Positions 45,228 through 55,452 of a stretch of DNA of 64,000 bases are shown piece by piece. The DNA is taken from positions 62,001-126,000 of the forward strand of contig CAXXWR010000006.1 of assembly GCA_963666805.2 (NCBI GenBank). The letters run 5' to 3'. How positions within the stretch are numbered: position 1 is the first letter of the stretch; each line of letters opens with the position of its first letter. The notes beneath the pieces were generated by a model. That model was not told the DNA's origin. It did not search any database and saw only the letters and a list, made by a program, of their open reading frames with translations. The stretch comes from Fusibacter sp963666805 (GTDB lineage: Bacteria > Bacillota > Clostridia > Peptostreptococcales > Acidaminobacteraceae). Position numbers and translations under genes: made by a program.

Positions 45228-47742
45228 TTATGAATGATACCGCTCAACTAGGCTAGCTTTGTGAACCGACCGACTCAATACCAAACTCAAAATAAGCTGG
45301 ACCCCCATTAAAACGACACTTAGTACCACGGCTGCCTGCCATGGATAGTGATAGTGACTTATGGAAAAATAACCATTCCATTTGGCCCATTTAAACAGCG
45401 GATATCCGAGTAAACTTCCCAGACCAATGGACAGAACCAATGTCCCTAGGGTGTAAAATAGGCCTTCCATTTGAAGCTGCCTCGCCAATTGACGGTCAGT
45501 CATCCCTATTGCTTGCATGGTAGCGATTTCTCTGCGCCTTAATTTGACACTATGGATCATGGTATTAACCATATTCATAAGACAAATAGCACCCAATACA
45601 CCTAAAAAGGCATAGCTTGCACCCCTTACAAAGGATAAGTTCATCACCCACTCATCATAGTTTTCTTGCCAAGTCTCAAGCACTAGCCGTGAATCGCTCT
45701 TGACGATGTCTTTGAGCTGTCTTTCAATCTCATGATTAGAAGATTGATTCGGCGTGAATATATGGATAGAATATGCTGTCTCCAGTGGGCAGAGACCCTC
45801 TAACCCCTTTTGGCTCATTAAGAGATAATTATAGTTTGTAAAGCCTGACTTATAATCCCCAATGCCTATGACCTTTATTGGGACACTTTCTTTTGATAGA
45901 CCCTCTTTGATTTCAATCTCTAGCGTATCACCTACTTTGATGTCTGGATACCAATTCAAAATTGTCTTATCAACGACGACATTTTTTCCCGATGAAAGGT
46001 CTTCAGCACTGGCATGACCCCCATAGATGCCTCCCAAAAGGGTGTTCATTTCAGCATCTGGTACGCCGAGTATCCTTTCATGATTCTCACCAAATACGGG
46101 GCTGTCAACACGGAGACTCTTAAACACTTCCACCCTATTGACACCAGTTATCGCCTCTAAACGCTTCACCAATCCACCCTCTAATGGATTATCGCGAATC
46201 AGTTGTTGCCACGCCCTTTCAGGGTGTTCTTTATTGCCCTCCTCTACATTAAGGGACAAGACATACTGTCCATGAATCTCATGGTTGGCACTTTCCCTTG
46301 GATCAGCACAGGACAAAACCGTCGCTATCACCATAATGAAAATACCCGTCACTGCCATAGAGAGAATAGTCACCCCTGTCCGTTTGCCCTTTCTCAAAAG
46401 ATGAAGGAGGGCTAATTGTAAACTCCCCAATTTTTGAGGGACTTGTTTATTCTGCCCTTTACTGTGATGCTTTAAGAACTTGAGGACGCTTTTCTGTCGA
46501 GATTTTGGTGCAATATAGCCTTCTGAATAATAGCGAATTGCTTCGATTTCAGAAATTTGGGATACCATTTTCATAGGTTTAATAAGGGCTAAAGACACTG
46601 TCAAGAAGGTGACCACTAGAGTCATCACATAAAAGCGCCCATGAAAAAGAGTCATTTGTCCCTTTTCGAGAATGTCCTGCATCACCGACATCATGACATT
46701 TTGGTCTTGATAGTGATTGAGCACCTCTAAAAAGACGCCCTTTAAAGCGATCGAACCGATTAGCAATCCAAGGGGAATCGCCATAAGTGCCACCCCTATC
46801 CCTTCTCGAAAGACAATCTGCTTAAGCTGTTTAGAGCTTGTCCCGATGGCTCTAAGTTTACCATAGGCCTGAATGCGATCTGGCATTTCTACATAGTAAA
46901 TACTATAAAGGGTCAAAGCACCTGCCACGAGGATAATCAGCATAATGCCTCCAATTGCTACTTGAATAGTGGGGTCAACATAATTGGCAAAAAGATATGC
47001 CTTATTCAGGGTGACATCATTATCCATGATGGCAAATTGTGACGCAATGGCGTTGATTTGTGCCTCAATTTCATTGGTCGTATAAGTGGCAACTGCTGAT
47101 GTTCTAAAATAAAAATGAAAGAGCTGGTCTTTTTGAGGCATCACTTGATCCATAAAAGCCTTTGACACATAAAGGGTCTGATAAGGGGTGTCACTGGTTC
47201 GCCATTGATCCGCTTGATTCTCTATCACCCCTGCAATAACAAAGGTCTTTTCTTCTGCATAATCCAGTTCATCTTGACGGTTAATTTGGACAGAAAGCGT
47301 TACCGCATCCCCAATATTTACCCCCTTGAGGCCTGCCATTGTCACCTTGGACACAAGAATCTCTTCCTCTTGTCTCGGAAAGTGTCCTTGTATAAGCTTT
47401 ACCCCTGATAGACGCATTCCTTCTGAATCAGCATACACCAGAATTTGACTTGATTTCGCCTCTTGATTCACCACGCCTATTTGACGTGCAATACCATAAT
47501 CAGTTATATCGTGATGGACTGCTAATCGCCCAACCGTTTCTAAACTGACCTCTGAAAAAGCCCCCATACCAAGTTGGATAAAGCGCATTTACAGCTTGTT
47601 TTTGACCTTCAATCATGTCATATCCCACTGAAGGTACAAGAAAGAGCAAGAGTGTCGTCAAGATAATGGCGATGCCAATAATGATATTTTTGCGTCGATC
47701 ATAACGCATATTTTGGAAGGCAACTCGGGTGACCATCTTCAT
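45228..47742 (-). pseudogene. FtsX/MacB-type ABC transporter permease, frameshifted
   Basis: Two frames together make one permease of about 837 residues. The first 57 or so codons (from ATG 47,742: MKMVTRVAFQNMRYDRRKNI, first membrane helix) end properly at LYPTWYG; the rest continues in another frame from GAFSEVSLETVGRLAVHHDI to 45,228. The shift lies near 47,565-47,572, where GGGGG and TTTTT runs adjoin; losing one base restores the frame. Ten or so membrane helices and two FtsX domains fit an antimicrobial-peptide or lipoprotein-type exporter. The ATPase gene overlaps its start by 4 bp. It may be a real frameshift or a sequencing error. Confidence 0.82.
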
Positions 47743-48413
47743 GACTGGCTCACCACCTTGCCATCTTCTATTAAGATGACTCGGTCAGCCATTTGAGCAA
47801 TCGTGTCATCGTGTGTAATCATAACCAGTGTCTGTCCATAGTCCTTCACACAACTTTTAAGAACCGTCATTACTTCCAATTCAGTTTGTGAATCCAGATT
47901 ACCCGTGGGTTCATCTGCCAGTATAATAGCCGGTGACGTGACCAATGCTCTTGCAATGGCACAACGCTGTTTTTGTCCCCCCGACAAGGTACTGGGCATG
48001 GCGTTTTTCTTATCCATTAGACCTATTCTGTCTAAGATGTCATTGACTTGACTCACCTTGATTTTTTTCCCATCTAGCCCCAGTGGTAAAATAATGTTTT
48101 CCCATACCGTCAATGAATTAATTAAGTTAAAATCTTGAAAAACAAAACCTATCTTTTGTCTTCTAAAGATAGCCAAGGCATCTTTTTTGAGACGATAAAT
48201 ATCTTCGTTATCTACAAAAACCTTACCCGAGTCCGCTCGGTCAAGTCCTCCTATCAAATGGAGAAGTGTTGATTTACCAGAACCAGATCGCCCTATAATA
48301 GCTGTAAACCGCCCACGCTCTATCTCTAAATTAATATGGTCTACTGCCTTCACCAGACGTTCACCTTCACCGTAATATTTAACCAAATCTTCTATTTTGA
48401 CAATTGTACGCAC
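47739..48413 (-). CDS. ABC transporter ATP-binding protein (MacB/BceA-like)
   Basis: A 224-residue ATPase: Walker A GRSGSGKST, Q-loop FVFQDFNLI, signature LSGGQKQR, Walker B IILADEPTGNLDS and H-loop ITHDD. The ADEPTGNLDS wording is typical of LolD/MacB/BceA ATPases that pair with FtsX-type permeases. Its stop overlaps the permease start (ATGA), confirming the pair. The upstream two-component genes probably control it. Confidence 0.93.
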   Translation of the reverse strand: MRTIVKIEDLVKYYGEGERLVKAVDHINLEIERGRFTAIIGRSGSGKSTLLHLIGGLDRADSGKVFVDNEDIYRLKKDALAIFRRQKIGFVFQDFNLINSLTVWENIILPLGLDGKKIKVSQVNDILDRIGLMDKKNAMPSTLSGGQKQRCAIARALVTSPAIILADEPTGNLDSQTELEVMTVLKSCVKDYGQTLVMITHDDTIAQMADRVILIEDGKVVSQS

Positions 48414-48498
48414 CTTAACCTCCTAAGTCTCTACTGAACTTTAGTGATGTTCACTCTCCAGTATAAGACCCGATGATGACAACGCCCTTACAGACTGT

Positions 48499-49710
48499 CT
48501 AACAGTTTTGTAAGGGAAACGTTATCCGAAAACACGTCCCCTGCGCTAGCCGTTTTGCCGTGATGGTTCCGCCTTCTTCCTCTATAATTTGACGGGCAAG
48601 ATAAAGTCCAACACCTGCCCCTTCTTTTTCAAAAGAACTCGCAAGCTTGCCCCGATAGAATCGCTTAAAGATCAGATGACTTTCTTCTGGTAAAATGCCT
48701 ATACCCTGATCTTCAATTTCTAATATCACCAGATTGGGAATCTGTTTAAGTCGCATGACAACTGAACCGCCTTCATGTGAATATTTCACAGCATTATCGA
48801 GGAGATTAGCAAGGGCTTCAATGGTCCATTTTTCATCCACCTTTACGCTGAAATCTGCTTTAGAGGCCTCTATTGCTACCTGAAATTCAATCTTTTTAGC
48901 GGTTGCTTTGGGCAAAACACTATTCATCGCCTCTATGAGCATTTTTTTCACGGCGACGTCCTTTATCTGAAGGCGAATCATCTGATGTTCAAGTCGGGAT
49001 AGTTTAACGAGTTCTGAAATGAGCCGTTCTAGCTTTAATATTTCTTGTTTTTCACTCACTCTAAAAGACGCTCTTTCTGCTTGGGTAAAATGGCTTTCTT
49101 CTGCTAACTCATAAGACATTTTCAGCGATGCCAATGGCGTTTTCAGTTGATGGGAAATATCAGTAATAAGCCGCTTCGTTGCATCTTCTTCATGTGCCAA
49201 TGACGTTTTCAAATCCATCATATAAAAGGCTAACGCCTTTAATTTTTCCTCTAAGGTTTGCCAGTAAGACGCCAGTGTTGATTTTTCAGAGGATAGGGGT
49301 TCATTTACAATGCCTGCCTCTGTGCTTTCACAATACAAATGAAAATCGCCCTTCTGAAATGCTTCTATGGTATCTATGATTTTTTTAAGCTGATCAACTT
49401 CTACCTGATACGCCTTAATGCTTATCTTTTTTGCTCTCCAATGAAGCCCCACAAACAAGCCTCCCATTAAGACAAGTCCTAAACCTGAAACCATCCAAAA
49501 TAGCCCTTTTCTCGTGTCATCATAGTAGGTAAAATTGGCTATTAGAGGCTCTTTCAAGTCTGGGTAAATAACGAGCAATTCATGGAGCTGCTGGTCTGAA
49601 ATGCCCGTCATATAATGATAAATGACGCCCACTATCACCATATATTCCACCACCATAAGGCAATAGATGAGCCCTTTTTTTATTCTCTTTTTTCCACTTT
49701 CGCCGTCCAT
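48499..49710 (-). CDS. Sensor histidine kinase
   Basis: A 403-residue kinase with two N-terminal membrane helices (about 12-32 and 68-88) and a short extracellular loop of about 35 residues, then the H-box DISHQLKTPLAS, N-box NLLDNAVKYS, DQGIGI and GVGLYLARQI. The predicted start overlaps the regulator gene by 31 bp; a later Met (about residue 19) is possible. It should phosphorylate the response regulator encoded upstream and control the adjoining ABC transporter. Confidence 0.9.
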   Translation of the reverse strand: MDGESGKKRIKKGLIYCLMVVEYMVIVGVIYHYMTGISDQQLHELLVIYPDLKEPLIANFTYYDDTRKGLFWMVSGLGLVLMGGLFVGLHWRAKKISIKAYQVEVDQLKKIIDTIEAFQKGDFHLYCESTEAGIVNEPLSSEKSTLASYWQTLEEKLKALAFYMMDLKTSLAHEEDATKRLITDISHQLKTPLASLKMSYELAEESHFTQAERASFRVSEKQEILKLERLISELVKLSRLEHQMIRLQIKDVAVKKMLIEAMNSVLPKATAKKIEFQVAIEASKADFSVKVDEKWTIEALANLLDNAVKYSHEGGSVVMRLKQIPNLVILEIEDQGIGILPEESHLIFKRFYRGKLASSFEKEGAGVGLYLARQIIEEEGGTITAKRLAQGTCFRITFPLQNC

Positions 49711-50357
49711 GTATAGCCTAGTCCTCTCACATTTGTTATGGCCTGTGTTCCCAATTTATGTTTCAATCGGCTGATATTAACTGCCACTGTGTTATCATCA
49801 ACAAACTGACCTTCTAGTCCCCAAACTGTCTCCAACAAGTGTTCCTTGGTCACAATTCTCCCTGCTTCCTGTAAAAGACATACTAGCAGTTTAAATTCTG
49901 TTTTACTGAGGACAATAGGGACGCCTTCTTTTGTAACAGACATCTGCTGGGTTGACACTTCATAAGGTTCAGATTTAAACAAGCCTCTTTCTTGTATTTT
50001 AATCCGTCTCATCAATGCGTTCACTTTTGATACCAGTACTGCCACTGAAAAAGGCTTGGTCATATAATCATCTGCCCCAGAATCATAACCATTGATAACA
50101 TCAATTTCTTGGTCCATCGCCGTTAAATAAACAAGGTAGGCGTCACTTTCCGCTCTAACCTTACGCCCAAAGCTGAGTCCATCACCATCAGGTAATGAAA
50201 TATCACTAATGACCATGTGAACGGATTCTTTTTGCCACCATTCAAGAGCCGCTTTGACTGTTAGTGCCGGTAAAACCCGATAGCCCTCCCGTGACAGTTT
50301 GAGGCCAATGCCCCTGTTTAAATTTTCATCGTCTTCTATCAAAAGTATCGTATACAT
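49680..50357 (-). CDS. OmpR/PhoB-family response regulator
   Basis: Start at ATG 50,357 with GAGGG 5 bp upstream, giving 225 residues; the frame extends to 50,420 without a binding site. The receiver has LLIEDDENL, phospho-acceptor Asp in ISDISLPDGDG and Lys in MTKPFSV. The winged-helix DNA-binding domain spans the last 95 residues (TEFKLLVCLLQEAGRIVTKEHLLETVWG, split; VNISRLKHKLG). It heads the regulator-kinase-ATPase-permease series on the minus strand. Confidence 0.93.
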   Translation of the reverse strand: MYTILLIEDDENLNRGIGLKLSREGYRVLPALTVKAALEWWQKESVHMVISDISLPDGDGLSFGRKVRAESDAYLVYLTAMDQEIDVINGYDSGADDYMTKPFSVAVLVSKVNALMRRIKIQERGLFKSEPYEVSTQQMSVTKEGVPIVLSKTEFKLLVCLLQEAGRIVTKEHLLETVWGLEGQFVDDNTVAVNISRLKHKLGTQAITNVRGLGYTWTAKVEKRE

Positions 50358-50436
50358 GCCATCCCTCAATTGGTTCAATCTATAAGTGTCTTTATAAAGG
50401 CTTTTAATGCGCTGCTTCATTTTTTATTCTATGATA

Positions 50437-50465
50437 AGTATAGTCAAATTTAGACCTAATATCAA
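50437..50465 (-). promoter_or_regulatory. Promoter of the response regulator operon
   Basis: On the minus strand TTGATA (50,460-50,465) and TATACT (50,437-50,442) are 17 bp apart, about 80 bp upstream of the start codon. Confidence 0.6.
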
Positions 50466-50498
50466 AAAAATCTAGTATTCTTTAAAATAAAATTATCT

Positions 50499-50551
50499 CT
50501 GTACTCATATCACTCATATCTTCTGTACTTACATCACTCATACCTTCTGTG
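50499..50551. repeat. 24-bp tandem repeat upstream of the response regulator promoter
   Basis: Two 24-bp copies (50,499-50,522 and 50,523-50,546) differ at about three positions and are followed by a partial third (CTGTG). The recurring core is ATCACTCATA. It begins about 34 bp upstream of the -35 box, a position suited to activator binding. Confidence 0.7.
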
Positions 50552-50586
50552 TGCAAGACCTATATCGTCCGTAAAAGGCATACACG

Positions 50587-50625
50587 AAAAAAACAGCCTT
50601 GAGCAATCACTCAAGACTGTTTTTT
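50587..50625 (-). terminator. Terminator of the ECF transporter operon
   Basis: ACAGcCTTGAG and CTCAAGaCTGT form the stem with A- and T-rich flanks; it lies just after the S-component stop on the minus strand. Confidence 0.85.
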
Positions 50626-50632
50626 CATTGAT

Positions 50633-51238
50633 CTAAACCATTCCAGCCTTCACAAAATGTTTTTTAAGCACTTTGCGACCCAATAAGGCTCCTAGAACAG
50701 CTGCTATAATAGTCACCCCTAATGCCACGAAAAAGAGGGGACCATTTGCCACGTTGATTAACTGTTCAACATAAGCACCCGACGAACCTCTCTCTACAGC
50801 ATAAGTCATATAATAGTCCTTTTGAAAAATCATATTAAACATAAAGCCTAACCAAGTCAATACGATTACTGCACAATACCCCAACGTATTTTTCCAAAAG
50901 CTCATATAGTTCCCACTTGCAGAAATGACTTCTGCTATTAATCCCCCCAATATAATGGCAATTGGAACACTCACTGGATTCCCCACCATAAAATAAATTA
51001 AAGCAAAAATCAAAGTTTGAACCATAATGGATCCCTTTTTAGGCACCTTGGCTCTTAAATAAAAATAGATAATACCACAGGGAATACTGGCAATGGCTGC
51101 ATGAAAGATAAAGCCAATGGGAATCATGCCACTTATTCCTGCCACCAAGAATAAGCAAATTGAATACAGTAACGTAAAAATTGAAAGCGTTATCAAATCT
51201 TTACTCATCAACCCTTTCTTTTCTCTTAATTGTTTCAC
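50633..51238 (-). CDS. ECF transporter S component, MptD/Trep_Strep-like family
   Basis: A 201-residue membrane protein with six hydrophobic segments and the loop pattern of the Trep_Strep/MptD group of putative S components (MIPIGFIFHAAIASIPCGIIYFYLRAKVPKKG, split; NPVSVPIAIILGGLIAEVI). S components bind the transported small molecule. The substrate of this group is not established. It lies 14 bp after the duplicated ATPase gene and is last in the ECF unit. Confidence 0.85.
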   Translation of the reverse strand: MKQLREKKGLMSKDLITLSIFTLLYSICLFLVAGISGMIPIGFIFHAAIASIPCGIIYFYLRAKVPKKGSIMVQTLIFALIYFMVGNPVSVPIAIILGGLIAEVISASGNYMSFWKNTLGYCAVIVLTWLGFMFNMIFQKDYYMTYAVERGSSGAYVEQLINVANGPLFFVALGVTIIAAVLGALLGRKVLKKHFVKAGMV

Positions 51239-51252
51239 CTTCTCCTCCTCAT

Positions 51253-52761
51253 TTACGCTGGATTCACAAAAAAATCAAGTAATTTGTGTCCATTTTTAGC
51301 CTCTAAAGGGTATTGATCAATCACCTGTCCCTGATCAATTTCAACGACATAATCACACACGGCTACTAAAAATTCATAGTCATGAGTAATAACAATGACT
51401 TCTTTTCCCTCGGCTTTTAATTGGTTTAAAAGTGCCTTAACACGACACATATTTTTATAATCTAATCCACTTGTTGGCTCATCCAAAATGAGCACTTCAG
51501 CTCCTTGAGCCATGCCAGCAGCAAGTGATAAGCGCTGTTTCTGCCCTCCAGATAAACTCATTGGATGCTGGTTAATCCATGCTTCTAAACCCAATTGTTT
51601 CAAGTAGTTTTTTACTTCAGCATCCCTATTGGAAGGCTTTCCACGAAGTGAAATCTCTATTTCCCCACCAACACTATCACTAAAAAGCTGATAATTAGGA
51701 TCTTGCATCACCAAATAGTAGTGGCCCAAACGTTTCTTAAACGTTTGTCTTTCCCCCTCAAACCATACTGCCCCCTCTGACTCCTTGGTTAAGCCACACA
51801 AACACCTTGCAAAGGTTGACTTGCCTTGACCGTTTTTACCGATAACCCCTGTGATACTCTTTTCAGGGATTTGCACATTCAAATCATGAATAATCGCCCT
51901 CTTCCTCTGGTAACCTGCCTTTAGACCTTGGGTTTCAAGGGAAATTTTATGCCTCTCTTTGCAAGTCCTTGTCTGGAGGCATACGCTGGCTAAATCCCAT
52001 GCTCTCAATCCCAGTTTAACTTGTTCGTCTGGTGTAAGCTGATTCATGTCTTGAGGTGTCCATTCATGGGCAATACGACCTGCTTTCATATATAAAATTC
52101 GGTCAGCCAATTGAGATAAATAATAAAGTCGATGTTCGGCAACAATAATCGTTTTACCTTGCTTCTTCAATTTTAAAAGAGCTCTTCTTAAACGCTCTGT
52201 TGCCTCAGCATCTAAATTGGCAGAAGGTTCATCCAAAACAAAAATACAGGGCCCTAATGTATAAACAGATGCCATGGCAAGCAATTGTTTTTCCCCGCCT
52301 GATAATTGGAAAAGGTCTCGATTCAATAAGTTTTCAATTTTAAAATCCCTTGTAGTCTGTTCAATACGCTCCCAGATTGCTTGTCTTGAAATCCCCATAT
52401 TTTCACATGCAAACCCTAATTCACTTGTTGAATCAACGTTAAAAAACTGACTTCTTGGATTTTGAAATACAGACCCCACTGTCATGGAAAGATCATCCAT
52501 TTTCCAAGCTTCAAGCCCTTTACCTTCAATAACAATGTCCCCCTCTAATTGCCCCTCATAAAAAGAAGGGATGAGTCCATTCATTAACCGAATCAGGGAG
52601 GTCTTTCCACAGCCACTTTCACCAGTCAATACAATAAACTCCCCTGACTCAATGGTGAGATTAATATCCTTAAGGCCTTGTTCTTGACGACCCGCATAGG
52701 TAAAGTTGACGCCTGTCATTGCTACAGCTGCCATAGAACTGGATGCGTCTAATGTTGTCAT
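51253..52761 (-). CDS. ECF transporter ATPase, tandem two-domain
   Basis: A 502-residue protein made of two ABC ATPase domains in tandem. Domain 1 has GESGCGKTS, LSGGEKQ and FVLDEPSANLD; domain 2 has GKNGQGKS, LSGGQKQR and LILDEPTSGLD. This is the fused A-A' unit of energy-coupling factor transporters. Its ATG overlaps the stop of the T component (ATGA), so T, A and S are translated together. It drives uptake of the ligand bound by the S component. Confidence 0.92.
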   Translation of the reverse strand: MTTLDASSSMAAVAMTGVNFTYAGRQEQGLKDINLTIESGEFIVLTGESGCGKTSLIRLMNGLIPSFYEGQLEGDIVIEGKGLEAWKMDDLSMTVGSVFQNPRSQFFNVDSTSELGFACENMGISRQAIWERIEQTTRDFKIENLLNRDLFQLSGGEKQLLAMASVYTLGPCIFVLDEPSANLDAEATERLRRALLKLKKQGKTIIVAEHRLYYLSQLADRILYMKAGRIAHEWTPQDMNQLTPDEQVKLGLRAWDLASVCLQTRTCKERHKISLETQGLKAGYQRKRAIIHDLNVQIPEKSITGVIGKNGQGKSTFARCLCGLTKESEGAVWFEGERQTFKKRLGHYYLVMQDPNYQLFSDSVGGEIEISLRGKPSNRDAEVKNYLKQLGLEAWINQHPMSLSGGQKQRLSLAAGMAQGAEVLILDEPTSGLDYKNMCRVKALLNQLKAEGKEVIVITHDYEFLVAVCDYVVEIDQGQVIDQYPLEAKNGHKLLDFFVNPA

Positions 52762-53513
52762 GATAAACCTCCCGTTAAAGCAAAGATGAAATTACCGATA
52801 AACGCCACCGTGAACACAAGGTCCATAATGCCAAAGTGCGTCTGGTACATGGCGGTTCTCTGCCGATCAGAATCAATCCCCTTGGTCATTGCCGCCAGAG
52901 ACAGTTCCTCCGCAACAATAGACAACTGCATCATCAAAGGCACTAAAATATAGTCAACGACCCTATGAGGTGCTTTGATACACGTCCATAAATTAAGCTT
53001 AATGCCTCTTATTTTGGCCGCTTCTAACACACTTTTATACTCCGTCTTAATCGTTGGGAAAAACCGCATGATGACTACAATCGTAATCGAAACCTGTCTG
53101 GGAATCTTCATCGCCTGTAAAGAAGAGGTCATTTCGCCCACTTGAGTTGTCGTCATTAATAAGGCCGCAAACATAAAGGTCGGATATATTTTTCTAGCCA
53201 TCATCAAGACAACTGATAGCATGCCTAAAAAAACGTTTTCAACCGTTAAAGTTAAACCAATCAGTAAAATCATCCCTAAAAAATAAGTCAAATTTTTAAG
53301 GGTTAACCGATAAGCGCGATGATACAGCATGACAGCCGTTACTAAAACAATACTCATGATTTCACAGACCATGTTGTTTTGAATAAAGCTGGTTACATTG
53401 ACAAGTAGAAGAATCAAGAGTTTGGTTCGAGGTTCTAGCGTATGACTGATACCTTGATGAATTCCCGTCTTCCCTTGGCTTCCTTCTATAAACACATCGG
53501 TTGATTTGACCAT
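52758..53513 (-). CDS. ECF transporter T component (CbiQ/EcfT family)
   Basis: A 251-residue membrane protein with five to six helices. The coupling-helix motifs AAKIRGIKLN and AAMTKGIDSDRQRT are the two Ala-Arg-Gly-type motifs of EcfT proteins (the second carries KG in place of RG). It couples the ATPases to the S component. It is first in the T-A-S unit, downstream of an 18-bp palindrome shared with the ABC exporter operon. Confidence 0.9.
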   Translation of the reverse strand: MVKSTDVFIEGSQGKTGIHQGISHTLEPRTKLLILLLVNVTSFIQNNMVCEIMSIVLVTAVMLYHRAYRLTLKNLTYFLGMILLIGLTLTVENVFLGMLSVVLMMARKIYPTFMFAALLMTTTQVGEMTSSLQAMKIPRQVSITIVVIMRFFPTIKTEYKSVLEAAKIRGIKLNLWTCIKAPHRVVDYILVPLMMQLSIVAEELSLAAMTKGIDSDRQRTAMYQTHFGIMDLVFTVAFIGNFIFALTGGLS

Positions 53514-53586
53514 TATAAACTCCCTTCTTCCCCTGTGACTTCGCTGTGACTTATTCTATTCACATGATTAATTGAATCAGTCAATA

Positions 53587-53604
53587 AGTTAGCAAAGGCT
53601 AACT
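53587..53604. promoter_or_regulatory. 18-bp operator-like palindrome upstream of the ECF unit
   Basis: AGTTAGCAAAGGCTAACT forms perfect 7-bp arms (8 bp with the flanking A/T pair). On the minus strand it lies 2 bp upstream of a TTGACT -35-like box (53,579-53,584), the spacing of class II activator sites. A near-identical copy is at 57,386-57,403. Confidence 0.6.
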
Positions 53605-53675
53605 TTCTGTCATTATTATTGTCGACTTTAGCTTCTACGTCAATTCTCACACGCCACTCCTGTGAAATTGCAAAA

Positions 53676-53712
53676 AAATAAAGTGTGATTGCAACAGAAC
53701 CACACTTTATTT
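53676..53712 (-). terminator. Terminator of the paired ABC transporter operon
   Basis: AAATAAAGTGTG pairs perfectly with CACACTTTATTT across a 13-nt loop and is followed by T residues on the minus strand. Confidence 0.9.
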
Positions 53713-53721
53713 GCCACAAGA

Positions 53722-55452
53722 CTAGACGCCCCAAGACGCACTTTCTCGTTGTAAGTCAAACAAGTGTTTATAAAGGCCATCAGAAGCCATTAAGTCTTTA
53801 TGTTTGCCTTCTTCTACCACTTGTCCTTCTTGAAGGACAACAATGTTATCACAGGCTTCTATCGACCTTAAACGATGGGCAATAATCAGGACTGTTTTAT
53901 TCTGAATGAGCTTCCCAATGGCCTCTTGGATAAGGGTTTCATTTTCAGGGTCAAGCGAAGCGGTCGCCTCATCTAAAAGAACAATCGGCGCATCCTTTAA
54001 AAAAGCCCTCGCAATAGAAATTCTTTGTCTTTCGCCGCCTGACAGGGTCTTTCCATTTTCACCAATAACTGTGTCATATCCTTCTGGCAGATTAAGAATA
54101 AAGGATTCACATTGTGCCATCCGCGCCGCCGCAATAACCTCTTCTCGCGTTGCATCCTTTTTACCTATTTTCAAATTATTATAAATCGTATCATTAAAGA
54201 GTACGACGTCTTGAAAAACAATGGAAAAATACGATAAAAGTTTTTCAGGATCAATGGTGTTAATGTCTTGACCATCAATCTTAATCTGTCCCTTTTTAAC
54301 ATCCCAGAATCGTGCTGCAAGTTTACTAAGTGTACTCTTACCACATCCTGACGGCCCAACTAAAGCTGTAATTTCACCTTGTTTAGCACAAAAGGAAACC
54401 TTGCGTATAACCTCGTCCTCTTGATAGGCAAAAGAAACTTGGTCAAAATGAATATCAAAATGATGTAGGTCAATGTCAGACCGACCCGTTTGAGCAGGAT
54501 AGTCTTCAATTTCACGAATTCTTGACGCACTGACGAGGGCATAGAAGAATTCACCACTTTTAAATAAAACCGTTGTCAAGGGGTCATAAATACGCGCTGC
54601 AACAAATAAAAAGAGCAAAAATCCTATGAGATCAAGTTGACCGTGCGTCATCAAGTAACTCCCCATAACAATGACAAGCCCCAGTCCCACACGTAAGATG
54701 TTATAAGCACTTGAAAGAAAGACGCCCATCACCAACTCATAAATCATGGCTGTATGAACTACCTTTTTAATTTTCTTTTCAAGTTGATCCTGATAGCCTT
54801 TCTTTTGAGGAGAAGTTTGAATCAACTTCATATTTTCAAGATATTCTTGTAGACCATCACTTACCGTTAACTTGGCCTTTCTATTTTTCCAATTAGAAAC
54901 CTGACTCACTTTTTTAGACAGGAGCATAATCCCCAAGGCGATTGGTAGACAAATCAATAAACTTAAACTCATGCGCCAATCGTAAAAGAACAGGGTTAAC
55001 AAGGTAAGGCCACTCGCAATAATACCACCAAAAAGTTCCGCGACATCTGTTGCTAAGGTATGCTCAACCGTTGTCGTATCATCCATAAGGGTACTCGTCA
55101 AATCACTTAAGTCTTTGTTTGCAAAATAGGAAAGTGGTAATTTCCTTATTTTTTCAGCGAGTGTCATCCGCGTATTAGCACTCTCTTCATAGGCAGAAAT
55201 ATAGGTCTGTTTATACGTCCAGTTGTAAATGCCATAGATCATTAAAAGCAGTAGTAAGGCAAGGCCCCAATAGACAAAAAGGTTTAGCCCTTGACGCTCA
55301 TATCCCAGATAATGACCGACCATGTCTGATGTCAAAAAAAGCAATAAAATAACAGGAAGCATCAAGCTCAAATTGTGAAGGGTCATCAAGACAATGCCCT
55401 TTAAAATCTGCTTATAACCCTTGTCCGTTAATGAAAATGTCTTTTTTATCAT
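53722..55452 (-). CDS. ABC transporter, fused permease-ATPase (second of pair)
   Basis: Start at ATG 55,452, seven bases after AGGAGGA, overlapping the previous stop by ATGA; 576 residues. Six N-terminal membrane helices are followed by the ATPase: Walker A GPSGCGKST, signature LSGGERQR, Walker B IVLLDEATASLD. This half-transporter would form a heterodimer with the product of the preceding gene. Such pairs beside AraC and ECF genes are compared with YbtPQ/IrtAB-type metallophore importers, but export is equally possible from sequence alone. Confidence 0.9.
   Translation of the reverse strand: MIKKTFSLTDKGYKQILKGIVLMTLHNLSLMLPVILLLFLTSDMVGHYLGYERQGLNLFVYWGLALLLLLMIYGIYNWTYKQTYISAYEESANTRMTLAEKIRKLPLSYFANKDLSDLTSTLMDDTTTVEHTLATDVAELFGGIIASGLTLLTLFFYDWRMSLSLLICLPIALGIMLLSKKVSQVSNWKNRKAKLTVSDGLQEYLENMKLIQTSPQKKGYQDQLEKKIKKVVHTAMIYELVMGVFLSSAYNILRVGLGLVIVMGSYLMTHGQLDLIGFLLFLFVAARIYDPLTTVLFKSGEFFYALVSASRIREIEDYPAQTGRSDIDLHHFDIHFDQVSFAYQEDEVIRKVSFCAKQGEITALVGPSGCGKSTLSKLAARFWDVKKGQIKIDGQDINTIDPEKLLSYFSIVFQDVVLFNDTIYNNLKIGKKDATREEVIAAARMAQCESFILNLPEGYDTVIGENGKTLSGGERQRISIARAFLKDAPIVLLDEATASLDPENETLIQEAIGKLIQNKTVLIIAHRLRSIEACDNIVVLQEGQVVEEGKHKDLMASDGLYKHLFDLQRESASWGV

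Noticed and set aside
53513..53734. A 73-codon minus-strand frame between the ABC and ECF units
   Set aside because: It overlaps the ABC operon terminator and the palindrome, lacks a ribosome binding site and has no family resemblance.
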